Of a DNA stretch of 52,026 bases, positions 18,149-26,156 are shown in pieces (position 1 is the stretch's first letter; each line of letters begins with the position of its first letter). The stretch spans positions 1 to 52,026 of the forward strand of contig JAVVTJ010000004.1 in the NCBI GenBank assembly GCA_036653755.1, in the 5' to 3' direction. The position numbers were made by a program, and so were the translations under genes. The notes under the pieces were generated by a model that ran no database searches, was not told the origin of the DNA, and worked only from the letters and a program-made list of their open reading frames with translations. Source of the stretch: RGIG5057 sp036653755. GTDB lineage: Bacteria > Bacillota > Clostridia > TANB77 > CAG-465.

Positions 18149-19462
18149 CTATTTAATATTAAAGAATACATCCATTCCTTTATACTGTGCAACTTCACCT
18201 AATTCTTCTTCTATTCTCATTAATTGGTTATATTTACATACTCTATCTGTTCTAGATGGAGCACCTGTTTTAATTTGACCAGCATTTACTGCAACAACTA
18301 AATCTGCAATTGTAGTATCTTCTGTTTCACCAGAACGATGTGATACAACTGCTGTATAACCAGCTCTATTTGCCATTTTAATAGCATCCAAAGTTTCTGT
18401 AATTGTTCCTATTTGATTTAATTTTATAAGTATTGAATTAGCAGATTTTTCTTTAATTCCTTTTTCTAATCTTTCAGTATTAGTAACAAATAAGTCATCA
18501 CCAACTATTTGTATTTTGCTACCTAATTTTTCATTTAATAATTTCCATCCATCCCAATCTTCTTCAGCTAAACCATCTTCAAGTGATATTATTGGATATT
18601 TTGAAACTAAATCACAGTAGTAATTTATAAGCTGCTCAGTTGTAAACATTTCTCCTGTTTTCCAAAAGTAATAACTACCTTTGTTACCTTTTTTCTCAGC
18701 TTCATCATACATTTCTGTTGCTGCTGAATCAATAGCAATTTTAAAATCTTTACCTGGTATATATCCAGCTTTAGATATTGCTTCTACTATAACTTCAAGT
18801 GCTTCTTCATCTTTAGATAAATTTGGTGCGAAACCACCTTCATCACCAACTGATGTTGCTAAGCCTTTATCTTTTAAAACAACTTTTAAATTATGAAATA
18901 CTTCTGCGCACATTCTTAAAGCATGTTTAAAATTTTCGGCACCTACTGGCATAATCATAAATTCTTGTATATTTACACTATTATCTGAATGTTTTCCACC
19001 ATTTAATATATTCATCATTGGAACAGGTAATTCTTTAGCATTAACTCCACCAATATATTGATATAAACTTAGACCTAAACTATCAGCTGCAGCTCTTGCC
19101 ACTGCCATAGAAACTCCAAGTATTGCATTTGCACCAAGTTTAGCTTTATTAGCAGTAGCATCTAATTCAATCATTATTTTATCTATTTGTGTTTGATCTA
19201 GTGCATTAAGTCCTTCTATTTCAGGAGCTATTAAATCATTTACATTATCTACTGCATCTTGTACTCCTTTTCCTAAATATCTAGTTTTATCATTATCTCT
19301 TAATTCAACTGCTTCAAAAGCACCAGTTGAAGCTCCAGATGGAACAGCAGCTCTTCCAAAAAAGCCACCCTCTACTTCAACTTCTACCTCAATAGTTGGG
19401 TTACCTCTTGAATCTAGTATTTCTCTTGCATAAACTGATTCAATATTTAAATATTGTTTCAT
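18149..19462 (-). CDS. eno: Enolase
   Basis: Enolase dehydrates 2-phosphoglycerate to phosphoenolpyruvate. The 437 residues include ARAAVPSGASTGAFEAVELRD-type loop 1, GDEGGFAPN with the catalytic Glu, IALEDGL-type and VGDDLFVTN metal ligands, LIKLNQIGT with the catalytic Lys, and SHRSGETEDTTIADL. Among the last genes of the glycolytic cluster, it follows the zinc-ribbon gene by 12 bases and has a clear AGGAGG-type ribosome site. It ends at its own terminator. Codon use and motif conservation suggest high expression. Confidence 0.98.
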   Translation of the reverse strand: MKQYLNIESVYAREILDSRGNPTIEVEVEVEGGFFGRAAVPSGASTGAFEAVELRDNDKTRYLGKGVQDAVDNVNDLIAPEIEGLNALDQTQIDKIMIELDATANKAKLGANAILGVSMAVARAAADSLGLSLYQYIGGVNAKELPVPMMNILNGGKHSDNSVNIQEFMIMPVGAENFKHALRMCAEVFHNLKVVLKDKGLATSVGDEGGFAPNLSKDEEALEVIVEAISKAGYIPGKDFKIAIDSAATEMYDEAEKKGNKGSYYFWKTGEMFTTEQLINYYCDLVSKYPIISLEDGLAEEDWDGWKLLNEKLGSKIQIVGDDLFVTNTERLEKGIKEKSANSILIKLNQIGTITETLDAIKMANRAGYTAVVSHRSGETEDTTIADLVVAVNAGQIKTGAPSRTDRVCKYNQLMRIEEELGEVAQYKGMDVFFNIK

Positions 19463-19474
19463 AAAAAATTCCTC

Positions 19475-20161
19475 CTATATATCTTTTACATCTTTTCTTA
19501 GTATATCTGAAAATTCATTATCTATACGTTTTTTAGGATTTTTCATATCTTTTTTTTCTCTTTCTTTTATTTCATATTTAAAATCTTTTGAACGTATTTC
19601 TTTTGTTTCCATTTTATCTAAATCACCAAAAACATCAGAAATATCTTTATTAAAATCTAATATTGCTTCTCTAAAATTTGCGATGAAATAATTTGAAGGG
19701 TAATATGTATTTTTTTTAATCATTACATTTTTAAAAGCTCTATCAAAGAAAATATCTCCAAAACGTTTTGTTGTTATTTTACCTTTTTTTAAATCATCTT
19801 CTAAATCATCTAAATCACAAAATGTTTCATCTATAATATACTCACAAACTTCTTTTACATCTTCTCTATATTGTTCTTTTTTTTCTTCTTCTTCAGCTAT
19901 TTTCTTCATTTTTTGTTTTAATAATTCTTTTGAACTTATTTTTTGTTTAGGATCCATTTTTTTCAAATGTTTCTTATCTGCTCCACATTTAGGACATTTT
20001 TCTAAAAATTCAAGCTTAAAAGTAGACGGAATATGCGTTAAATCTATTATAAATCCACACTTTAAACATTCATATTTTCCAAGATTAATTAAATTAACTG
20101 GTGTTTCTTCAATTTCTTCTTCTACATTTTCTTCATCATCTAAATAATTAATTTCACTCAT
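19475..20161 (-). CDS. Zinc-ribbon protein of unknown function within the glycolytic operon
   Basis: I do not recognise this 228-residue family. An acidic start (DDEENVEEEIEE) leads to a rubredoxin-like metal site: YECLKCGF at about 33-40 and CPKCGADKKHL at about 60-70. A Lys/Glu helical region follows. The middle has CEYIIDETFCDLDDLEDDL and FGDIFFDRAFKNVM; the end is basic and helical. There is no signal peptide or membrane segment. It begins 12 bases after gpmI with AGAGGTGATAATT before ATG and ends 12 bases before eno, so it is cotranscribed with both. A role in iron/zinc sensing or electron transfer would be a guess. Confidence 0.8.
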   Translation of the reverse strand: MSEINYLDDEENVEEEIEETPVNLINLGKYECLKCGFIIDLTHIPSTFKLEFLEKCPKCGADKKHLKKMDPKQKISSKELLKQKMKKIAEEEEKKEQYREDVKEVCEYIIDETFCDLDDLEDDLKKGKITTKRFGDIFFDRAFKNVMIKKNTYYPSNYFIANFREAILDFNKDISDVFGDLDKMETKEIRSKDFKYEIKEREKKDMKNPKKRIDNEFSDILRKDVKDI

Positions 20162-20173
20162 AAATTATCACCT

Positions 20174-21712
20174 CTATAACTCTACTAAACATTCTCCTGT
20201 CATTTCTTTTGGAATGTTTTCTCCCATAAGTGTTAACATTGTTGGAGATATATCACTTAATTTACCATTTTTTATACTTTTTACTCTATTAGATATTACA
20301 ATCATAGGAACATCAAAAGTAGAATGTGATGTTATAGGTTCACCTGTTTTTAAATCAAGCATACATTCACTATTTCCATGATCAGCAGTAATTATTGCTT
20401 CTGCACCTATTTCTTCTATTTTAGATATTACTTTTCCTACACATTCATCTAATACTTCGATAGCTTCAATTGTTTTTTCTAAATTACCAGTATGGCCTAC
20501 CATATCACCATTTGCATAATTCATTATTATTAAATCATATTTTTTATCATCTATTGCCTTAATAACTTTATCTGTAACTTCTCTGGCAGACATTTCTGGC
20601 TGTAAATCATATGTTGCAACCTTAGGAGATGATATAAGTATTCTATCTTCATTTGGATACTCATTTTCTTCTCCACCATTAAAGAAAAATGTAACATGAG
20701 CATATTTTTCAGTTTCAGCAATTCTAAGCTGAGTATATCCTAATTTACTTATATATTCACCTATTGTATTTTTTATTTTTTCTGGTTTATATGCAATTAA
20801 AACATTTTTTAAAGTTTCATCATAATTTGTAAATGTAACAAAAGTTAAATTATTTGGTTTATTAGCTCTTTCAAATCCATCATAATTTACATCAGTTAAA
20901 GCATGTACTAGCTGTCTTGATCTATCTGGTCTAAAATTAAAAAATATTACAGAATCATTACTTTTAATTTTAGTTAAAGGCTCTGACTTATCATCTGTTA
21001 TAACTATTGGTTTAACAAATTCATCAAATTCTTCTGTTTCATAAGAATTTTCAACAGCTTTTTGAACAGTTTTAAATTTATTTCCTTCTCCATTTACTAG
21101 CATATCATATGTAATTTTAAGTCTTTCATATCTTTTATCTCTATCCATTGCATAATATCTACCAACAACAGTTGCAATACTTCCAACACCAATTTCCTGC
21201 ATTTTTTGTTCTAATTGTTTTAAATATTCAGTTGCAGAAGAAGGTGGAGTATCTCTACCATCTAAAAATGCATGGATATATACATTTTTTATATCATTAT
21301 CTTTGGCTAATTTTAAAAGTGCATATAAATGATCTATGTGACTATGAACTCCTCCATCAGATACAAGTCCCATTAAATGCAAAGTCGAATTATTTTTTTT
21401 AACATTTAATAAAGCTTTTTTAAATTCTTCATTTTCAAAAAACTTTCCTTCTTTTATTTCTTTTGTAATTCTAGTAAGTTCTTGATAAACTACTCTACCT
21501 GCTCCAATATTTGTATGACCTACTTCAGAATTTCCCATTTGTCCCTCTGGAAGACCTACTTCAAGTCCACTACTTACTAAATATGTATTAGGATATTTAA
21601 TTATATATTTATCAATATTAGGTTTTTTAGCAAGTTTAAATGCATTTCCTTTTGTCTCATCATTTAATCCTACTCCATCTAATATCATTAGTAAATTTTG
21701 TTTACCTTTCAT
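20174..21712 (-). CDS. gpmI: 2,3-bisphosphoglycerate-independent phosphoglycerate mutase
   Basis: GpmI interconverts 3- and 2-phosphoglycerate using two manganese ions and a phosphoserine. The frame can open at GTG 21727, but the ATG at 21712 gives the family start (MKGKQNLLMILDGVG). It also places the catalytic serine of MGNSEVGHTNIGAGR at position 62, its usual number. Other motifs are LMGLVSDGGVHSH, HAFLDGRDTPPSS, GRYYAMDRD, FFNFRPDR, ITADHGNSE and THST-type SHSTFDVPM. It starts a transcript of three genes (gpmI, zinc ribbon, eno) from its own promoter and is separated from tpi by about 580 bases. Confidence 0.96.
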   Translation of the reverse strand: MKGKQNLLMILDGVGLNDETKGNAFKLAKKPNIDKYIIKYPNTYLVSSGLEVGLPEGQMGNSEVGHTNIGAGRVVYQELTRITKEIKEGKFFENEEFKKALLNVKKNNSTLHLMGLVSDGGVHSHIDHLYALLKLAKDNDIKNVYIHAFLDGRDTPPSSATEYLKQLEQKMQEIGVGSIATVVGRYYAMDRDKRYERLKITYDMLVNGEGNKFKTVQKAVENSYETEEFDEFVKPIVITDDKSEPLTKIKSNDSVIFFNFRPDRSRQLVHALTDVNYDGFERANKPNNLTFVTFTNYDETLKNVLIAYKPEKIKNTIGEYISKLGYTQLRIAETEKYAHVTFFFNGGEENEYPNEDRILISSPKVATYDLQPEMSAREVTDKVIKAIDDKKYDLIIMNYANGDMVGHTGNLEKTIEAIEVLDECVGKVISKIEEIGAEAIITADHGNSECMLDLKTGEPITSHSTFDVPMIVISNRVKSIKNGKLSDISPTMLTLMGENIPKEMTGECLVEL

Positions 21713-21744
21713 TATATTATAGTTCACTCTCTTTCTTCTACCTT

Positions 21745-21809
21745 ACGTAGCTTATACATTATACCATAATCATTATTTGATTACAATAGAAACGTAGCTT
21801 ATTTACATT
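21745..21809. promoter_or_regulatory. Promoter of gpmI flanked by two ACGTAGCTTAT sites
   Basis: On the minus strand TTGTAA (21781-21786) and TATAAT (21758-21763) are 17 bases apart, with TG one base before the -10. The same sequence ACGTAGCTTAT..ACATT lies at 21745-21760, overlapping the -10, and at 21792-21809, just upstream of the -35. Paired direct sites bracketing a promoter look like operators for an unknown regulator. Confidence 0.6.
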
Positions 21810-21927
21810 GCTCAATACCCAAGAATTCTCCCCTTAGGGCTAGTCTTGTAAAATTATATTACTGCATATTATTTTGATAAATTGTCGTTTTTCGCTGAAA
21901 CTTGCGGCTGATTTTATATATTTTTTG

Positions 21928-21957
21928 TTGACATTTATATCTTATACATGATATAAT
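21928..21957 (+). promoter_or_regulatory. Strong extended -10 promoter inside the element
   Basis: TTGACA (21928-21933), 18 bases, then TGATATAAT with the -10 TATAAT at 21952-21957. All twelve core bases are consensus and the TGn extension is present. There is no plus-strand gene downstream. Confidence 0.8.
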
Positions 21958-21963
21958 AAATAT

Positions 21964-22074
21964 ATCTCGGGGTACGGGAATTCGCATACTAAATTTGCCC
22001 TTAAAAGCTGTACGTATGAAGTTGTTTTTGCTATTTAAGCAATGATGCAACATGCCACAAGACTAGCCCACTAG
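21964..22074 (+). ncRNA. Candidate small RNA from the element promoter
   Basis: Transcription should start near 21964 and pass through a structured stretch (CTCGGGGTACGGGAATTCGC onwards) that ends in the right inverted repeat near 22070. Evidence is limited to promoter quality, pairing potential, higher G+C and lack of an open frame. The 3' end is not defined by a T-tract hairpin. Confidence 0.35.
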
Positions 22075-22241
22075 GGATTTCAACTTTACAAAAATTACAA
22101 TATATAGCTTTTATTCACAAAATATTTTTAAACAATATCTTTCAAAATATATGAATATCTTACATCTTTAATTTTTTTATTTTAAAGAGTAATTTTATAA
22201 TACACTTTTAAAAATATTATTAGCTAATAATTTTATGCAAA

Positions 22242-22270
22242 AAGCCAAAAAGCGCACTTCCTTTTGGCTT
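22242..22270 (-). terminator. Terminator after tpi
   Basis: Reading leftwards, AAGCCAAAAG pairs with CTTTTTGGCTT around GAAGTGCG, followed by TTTGC. It lies about 40 bases after the tpi stop. Confidence 0.7.
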
Positions 22271-22311
22271 CTTGTAAAATTATGCATATAATTTTACAAG
22301 ACTAGCCCTTA
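22271..22311. repeat. Short repeat family, copy C, with a 30-bp perfect palindrome
   Basis: The repeat TAAGGGCTAGTCTTGTAAAA begins with the tpi stop codon itself (minus strand). CTTGTAAAATTAT at 22271-22283 pairs perfectly with ATAATTTTACAAG at 22288-22300 around 4 bases. Together with the next hairpin it forms a double stem after tpi. Confidence 0.7.
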
Positions 22312-23052
22312 GTAGTTGACAATTGCTGTAAATTCATTTTTTAAGCTAGCACCACCTACTAATGCGCCATCTATGTTTGGCATATTTAATATTTCATTTG
22401 CATTTTTAGCATTAACACTTCCGCCATATTGCACTTTTAAATTATTTGATATATCTTCTGAATATATTCCTTTAACTACATTACGTATAAATTTGCACAT
22501 ATCTTCTGCTTCTTCAGAAGTTGCAGTAACACCTGTTCCAATAGCCCAAATCGGTTCATATGCTATAACAACATTTTTCATATCTTCTTTTGATATATCT
22601 TTTAAAGAATTTTTTACTTGATCTTCAACTACATCAAACATTCTTTTTTCATTTCTTTGCTCTAATGTTTCACCAACACAAATAATAGGTTTTATTCCTA
22701 TTTCTAATAATTTTTTAGCTTTTAAATTTACCATTTCATCAGTCTCATTAAATATTTGTCTACGCTCACTATGACCTACAATACAATATTCTACTCCAAT
22801 AGAATATAACATAGATGGAGATATTTCACCAGTAAATGCACCTTTATTTTCGTAATATACATTTTGACTTCCAAGTTTTATATTAGTACCTTCTAATAAA
22901 TTAGAGATTCTATCTAATGCTGTAAAATTAGGACAAATTACAACATCAACTTCATTAGTATTTATACTTCCTAAAATTTCAGTAACAAAATTTTCAGCTT
23001 CATTAACACTAAAATTCATTTTCCAATTTCCAGCTATTATTTTCTTTCTCAT
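22309..23052 (-). CDS. tpiA: Triosephosphate isomerase
   Basis: TpiA interconverts dihydroxyacetone phosphate and glyceraldehyde 3-phosphate. Its 247 residues keep Asn9 and Lys11 (AGNWKMN), the electrophile His94 (IVGHSERR), the base Glu166 (AYEPIWAIGTG), and the phosphate-binding QYGGSVN and GALVGGASL. ATG follows TGAGGGGGAAATATTC. The stop TGA of an alternative frame of the upstream small membrane protein overlaps this ribosome site. The operon's first transcript seems to end here, because two hairpins follow. Confidence 0.98.
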   Translation of the reverse strand: MRKKIIAGNWKMNFSVNEAENFVTEILGSINTNEVDVVICPNFTALDRISNLLEGTNIKLGSQNVYYENKGAFTGEISPSMLYSIGVEYCIVGHSERRQIFNETDEMVNLKAKKLLEIGIKPIICVGETLEQRNEKRMFDVVEDQVKNSLKDISKEDMKNVVIAYEPIWAIGTGVTATSEEAEDMCKFIRNVVKGIYSEDISNNLKVQYGGSVNAKNANEILNMPNIDGALVGGASLKNEFTAIVNY

Positions 23053-23065
23053 GAATATTTCCCCC

Positions 23066-23630
23066 TCAATTAAAAATTATATATCTTTTTATATTTTCAC
23101 TTTTTAACCATTTCGGCTCAATACTTTTACTACTAAATTTAAAAGTAACATTACCGTGAATCATTTATACTATATTTTCCATTATAATATACTGATTTAA
23201 AGGAATTTAAACTATTCCACTTATCATTATTTATTTCATTATTTAACTTTTTTACTAAATCAGAAAATGAATTTTCTTTTAATGTAGAATTATTAATTAA
23301 ATAAGTACCTATTAATGTTTGAACTCTATTCATTTCAGTTAAAAATTTTGTTTCTTCTCCATCTCTATTATATAGTGATATAATTTCAGTAATATATTTT
23401 GAACTATCTAATTTTGATATATTAGTATCTTTATTTATTTCTATTTTTTTATTCATATTAGTTATTAATATTATTAATATGAGTACAGCAAGAAATATAG
23501 TAGCAATCCTAACATATTTTTTATTAAATATACTATTTTTTGTAACCTTTATATTTTGTTTGTGTATTTTACCATCTTTATTTATATTACTACTAATCTT
23601 AATTTTACTTTTTACTTTATTTTTAGTCAT
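23066..23630 (-). CDS. Single-pass membrane protein of unknown function, possibly frame-shifted
   Basis: The frame open from 23645 is better started at ATG 23630, which follows AAGGAGG. It gives about 50 basic residues, one membrane helix (RIATIFLAVLILIILITNM), then an extracytoplasmic-looking helical part. The frame stops at 23151. A second frame continues immediately from an overlapping ATG at 23164 with 32 coding-like residues (IHGNVTFKFSSK, EPKWLKSENIKRY). It ends at a TGA that abuts the tpi ribosome site, as expected of an operon neighbour. One extra or missing base near 23160 would join them. The function is unknown; it lies between pgk and tpiA, so is cotranscribed with glycolytic genes. 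Confidence 0.65.
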
Positions 23631-23689
23631 AATTCCTCCTTGCACAATAATTTCAAGATAATTTTTAATATTATTTATCTTCCTGAATA

Positions 23690-24877
23690 TTATACCTCTT
23701 TATCTAATAAAGCATCTATACCAGGTAACGCTTTACCTTCCATAAATTCAAGTGATGCTCCACCACCTGTTGAAACATGTGTCATTTTATCTTCTAAATT
23801 AAATAATTCCACAGCTGCAGCACTATCACCACCACCAATTATTGTAACTGCATCAGATTCAGACAGTGCTAATGCTATTTCATATGTTCCTTTACTAAAT
23901 TTTTCTATTTCAAAAACACCTACTGGACCATTCCATATTACAGTTCCAGCTTTCATTATTTTATCTTTAAATACCTTAATAGTTTCTTCTCCAATATCTA
24001 CACCCATCATATCATCAGGAATATCTGTTGAAGGTGCTATTTGAATTATTGCATTTTCAGATATTTCATTTGCAACAACATTATCAATTGAAAGTATAAA
24101 CTCCACATCTTTTTCTGCTGCTTTTTTAATTATTTCAAGTGCTAAATCTAATTTATCTTCTTCTACCAATGATTTGCCAACTTTATATCCCATAGCTTTT
24201 CTAAAAGTATATGCCATAGCTCCACCTATTAAAAGTGTATCTACTTTATCAATTAAATTAGTTAAAACACCTATTTTAGAAGATACTTTTGCTCCACCAA
24301 TTATAGCAACAAGAGGTCTTACTGGACTATTAATTCCTTTATCTAAAGCTGCTATTTCTTTTTCTATTAAAAAGCCACATACTGATGGTAAAAATTTAGT
24401 AACTCCCACAGTTGAACTATGTGCTCTATGTGCTGTACCAAAAGCATCATTTACAAATATTTGTCCAAGTGAAGCTAATTGTTTAGAAAATTCTTCGTCA
24501 TTTTTTTCTTCTTCTTCATGCATTCTTAAATTTTCAAGAAGTATGACATCTGAACTTTTCATAGAAGCTACTGTTTCTTTTACTTCTTCTCCTATACAAT
24601 TATCTACAAACTTAACTTCTTTATTTAGAAGCTCAGAAAGTCTAACTGCTACTGGTTTTAAAGAAATATTTTGCCCTGTTTTTCCTATATGTGAACACAA
24701 TATAACCTTAGCACCTGCACTAATTAAATATTCAATAGTTTTTAAAGATTCAACTATTCTTTTATCACTTGTAATTTTACTTTTTGTTTCTCTATCTAAT
24801 GGAACATTAAAATCTACTCTTACTAAAACTCTTTTATTTTTAACTTGTATATCTTTTATACTTTTTTTATTTAACAC
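23690..24877 (-). CDS. pgk: Phosphoglycerate kinase
   Basis: Pgk makes ATP from 1,3-bisphosphoglycerate. The frame is open from 24910, but AAAGGAG lies 7 bases before GTG at 24877. That start gives the family amino end (MLNKKSIKDIQVKNKRVLVRVDFNVPLD). Other signatures are SHIGKTG, LLENLRMHEEEE, DAFGTAHRAHSST, GGAKVSSKIGVL, LLIGGAMAYTF, WNGPVGVFEIEKFSKGT, and GGGDSAAA with STGGGASLEF. With the corrected start it has 395 residues, the normal length. It follows gap by about 115 bases. Confidence 0.97.
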   Translation of the reverse strand: MLNKKSIKDIQVKNKRVLVRVDFNVPLDRETKSKITSDKRIVESLKTIEYLISAGAKVILCSHIGKTGQNISLKPVAVRLSELLNKEVKFVDNCIGEEVKETVASMKSSDVILLENLRMHEEEEKNDEEFSKQLASLGQIFVNDAFGTAHRAHSSTVGVTKFLPSVCGFLIEKEIAALDKGINSPVRPLVAIIGGAKVSSKIGVLTNLIDKVDTLLIGGAMAYTFRKAMGYKVGKSLVEEDKLDLALEIIKKAAEKDVEFILSIDNVVANEISENAIIQIAPSTDIPDDMMGVDIGEETIKVFKDKIMKAGTVIWNGPVGVFEIEKFSKGTYEIALALSESDAVTIIGGGDSAAAVELFNLEDKMTHVSTGGGASLEFMEGKALPGIDALLDKEV

Positions 24878-24992
24878 TGTTTTTCTCCTTTTCTTAAAAA
24901 AATATAGCAAAACTTTAAAATGTAAAGCCTTACTATACTTTTTATTTTGGCTTCCCTTAATTATTTATTTTAAAAACAACTTTTTTGGAAAC

Positions 24993-26003
24993 TTATTTAT
25001 TATCTATTTCTGCCATATGCATACTTAAATCTAACACTTTATTTGAATAACCCCATTCGTTATCATACCATGCTATTAATTTAACAAAATTATCATTCAA
25101 AGCAATACCAGCTTTTACATCAAATATTGAAGTATGTACGTCGTGTATAAAATCTGATGATACTACTGCATCTTCTGTCCATGACATAATACCTTTAAGA
25201 TTTTTATTACAAGCTTCTTTTACTTTTTCTACTATTTCATCATAACTTGCAGGTTTTTCTAATCTACAAGTTAAATCAACAACTGATACATCTAATGTAG
25301 GTACTCTAAATGACATTCCTGTTAATTTACCATTAAGTGATGGTATAACTTTACCAACTGCTTTTGCAGCTCCTGTTGATGATGGTATTATGTTATATGT
25401 TGCAGCTCTTCCACCTCTCCAATCTTTATTAGATGGACCATCAACTGTTTTTTGTGTTGCTGTAACAGAATGAACTGTTGTCATTAAACCTTCTACTATA
25501 CCAAAATTATCTTCTATAACCTTAGCAAGTGGTGCTAAACAGTTTGTTGTACAAGAAGCATTTGATACTATATTCATATCTTTTGTATAATCTTTATGAT
25601 TTACTCCCATTACAAACATAGGAGCATCTTTAGATGGTGCTGATATTATTACTTTTTTAGCTCCACCAGTTAAATGTGCAGATGCTGTTTCAATTGTTGT
25701 AAATACTCCTGAACATTCAACTACATACTCTGCTCCAGCTGTTTTCCAAGGTATTTCATTTGGATCTTTACAGTTATATACTTTAATTGTTTTACCATCT
25801 ATTACTAAATCACTACCAACTATTTTAATTTCTTTATTTAATTTACCATGTATTGTATCATAAATTAACATATATTTCATGTATTCTAAATCAATAAATG
25901 GATCATTTATTGCTACTACATCAATATTATCCCTTTCTAATGAAGCTCTCATTACAAGTCTTCCTATTCTTCCGAATCCATTGATTCCCATTTTAATTTG
26001 CAT
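24993..26003 (-). CDS. gap: Glyceraldehyde-3-phosphate dehydrogenase (NAD type)
   Basis: The enzyme oxidises glyceraldehyde 3-phosphate to 1,3-bisphosphoglycerate. GFGRIGRLV binds the nucleotide. NDPF with Asp34 points to NAD rather than NADP. The catalytic Cys151 lies in SNASCTTNCLAPLAKV and His178 in TTVHSVTATQ. RVPTLDVSVVDLT and WYDNEWGYSNKV complete the family. Its 336 residues are the usual length. ATG follows AGGAGGAATTTTAT. It is the first gene of the lower-glycolysis cluster. No CggR-type repressor gene precedes it, unlike Bacillus. Confidence 0.98.
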   Translation of the reverse strand: MQIKMGINGFGRIGRLVMRASLERDNIDVVAINDPFIDLEYMKYMLIYDTIHGKLNKEIKIVGSDLVIDGKTIKVYNCKDPNEIPWKTAGAEYVVECSGVFTTIETASAHLTGGAKKVIISAPSKDAPMFVMGVNHKDYTKDMNIVSNASCTTNCLAPLAKVIEDNFGIVEGLMTTVHSVTATQKTVDGPSNKDWRGGRAATYNIIPSSTGAAKAVGKVIPSLNGKLTGMSFRVPTLDVSVVDLTCRLEKPASYDEIVEKVKEACNKNLKGIMSWTEDAVVSSDFIHDVHTSIFDVKAGIALNDNFVKLIAWYDNEWGYSNKVLDLSMHMAEIDNK

Positions 26004-26084
26004 ATAAAATTCCTCCTAAAAAATAATATATATATACCAAAATCTATTAATTCTAAATTTTGTTATAATCTAATATATGTTCAT

Positions 26085-26113
26085 ATTTTACACTAAAAAA
26101 CTAAATATTTCAA
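26085..26113 (-). promoter_or_regulatory. Probable promoter of the gap operon
   Basis: TTGAAA (26108-26113), 17 bases, TAAAAT (26085-26090) on the minus strand, about 80 bases before the gap ATG. Confidence 0.5.
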
Positions 26114-26156
26114 TCTATTCTGTGAAAAAAGTTAAAAAACGATTAAAATTGGCAAA

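Larger units (their letters stand above)
21832..22074 (+). other. Inverted-repeat-bounded element with an outward promoter; possible small RNA gene
   Basis: The ends carry 13-bp identical inverted copies of GGGCTAGTCTTGT (21839-21851 and 22058-22070), part of a family found elsewhere in the window. Inside is one of the best promoters in the sequence. The interior downstream of it is richer in G+C than its surroundings and can form stems (TTCGCATAC with GTATGAA; TTGCT with AGCAA within GTTG/CAAC). No convincing protein frame fills it. It matches none of the RNA families I can recall (6S, SRP, tmRNA, RNase P, common riboswitches). It lies between tpi and gpmI, antisense to both. An RNA-bearing MITE-like element is the best guess. 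Confidence 0.5.

Noticed and set aside
21859..22053. 64-codon minus-strand frame inside the inverted-repeat element
   Set aside because: No ribosome site, it crosses the strong opposite-strand promoter, and its composition is not protein-like.
21960..22075. Assignment of the candidate RNA to 6S, SRP, tmRNA, RNase P or a known riboswitch
   Set aside because: None of the conserved cores I can recall for these families is present. Naming it would be a guess.
24174..25028. Long plus-strand frame opposite pgk
   Set aside because: Antisense of a firmly identified gene. It lacks a ribosome site and its composition reflects the opposite strand.
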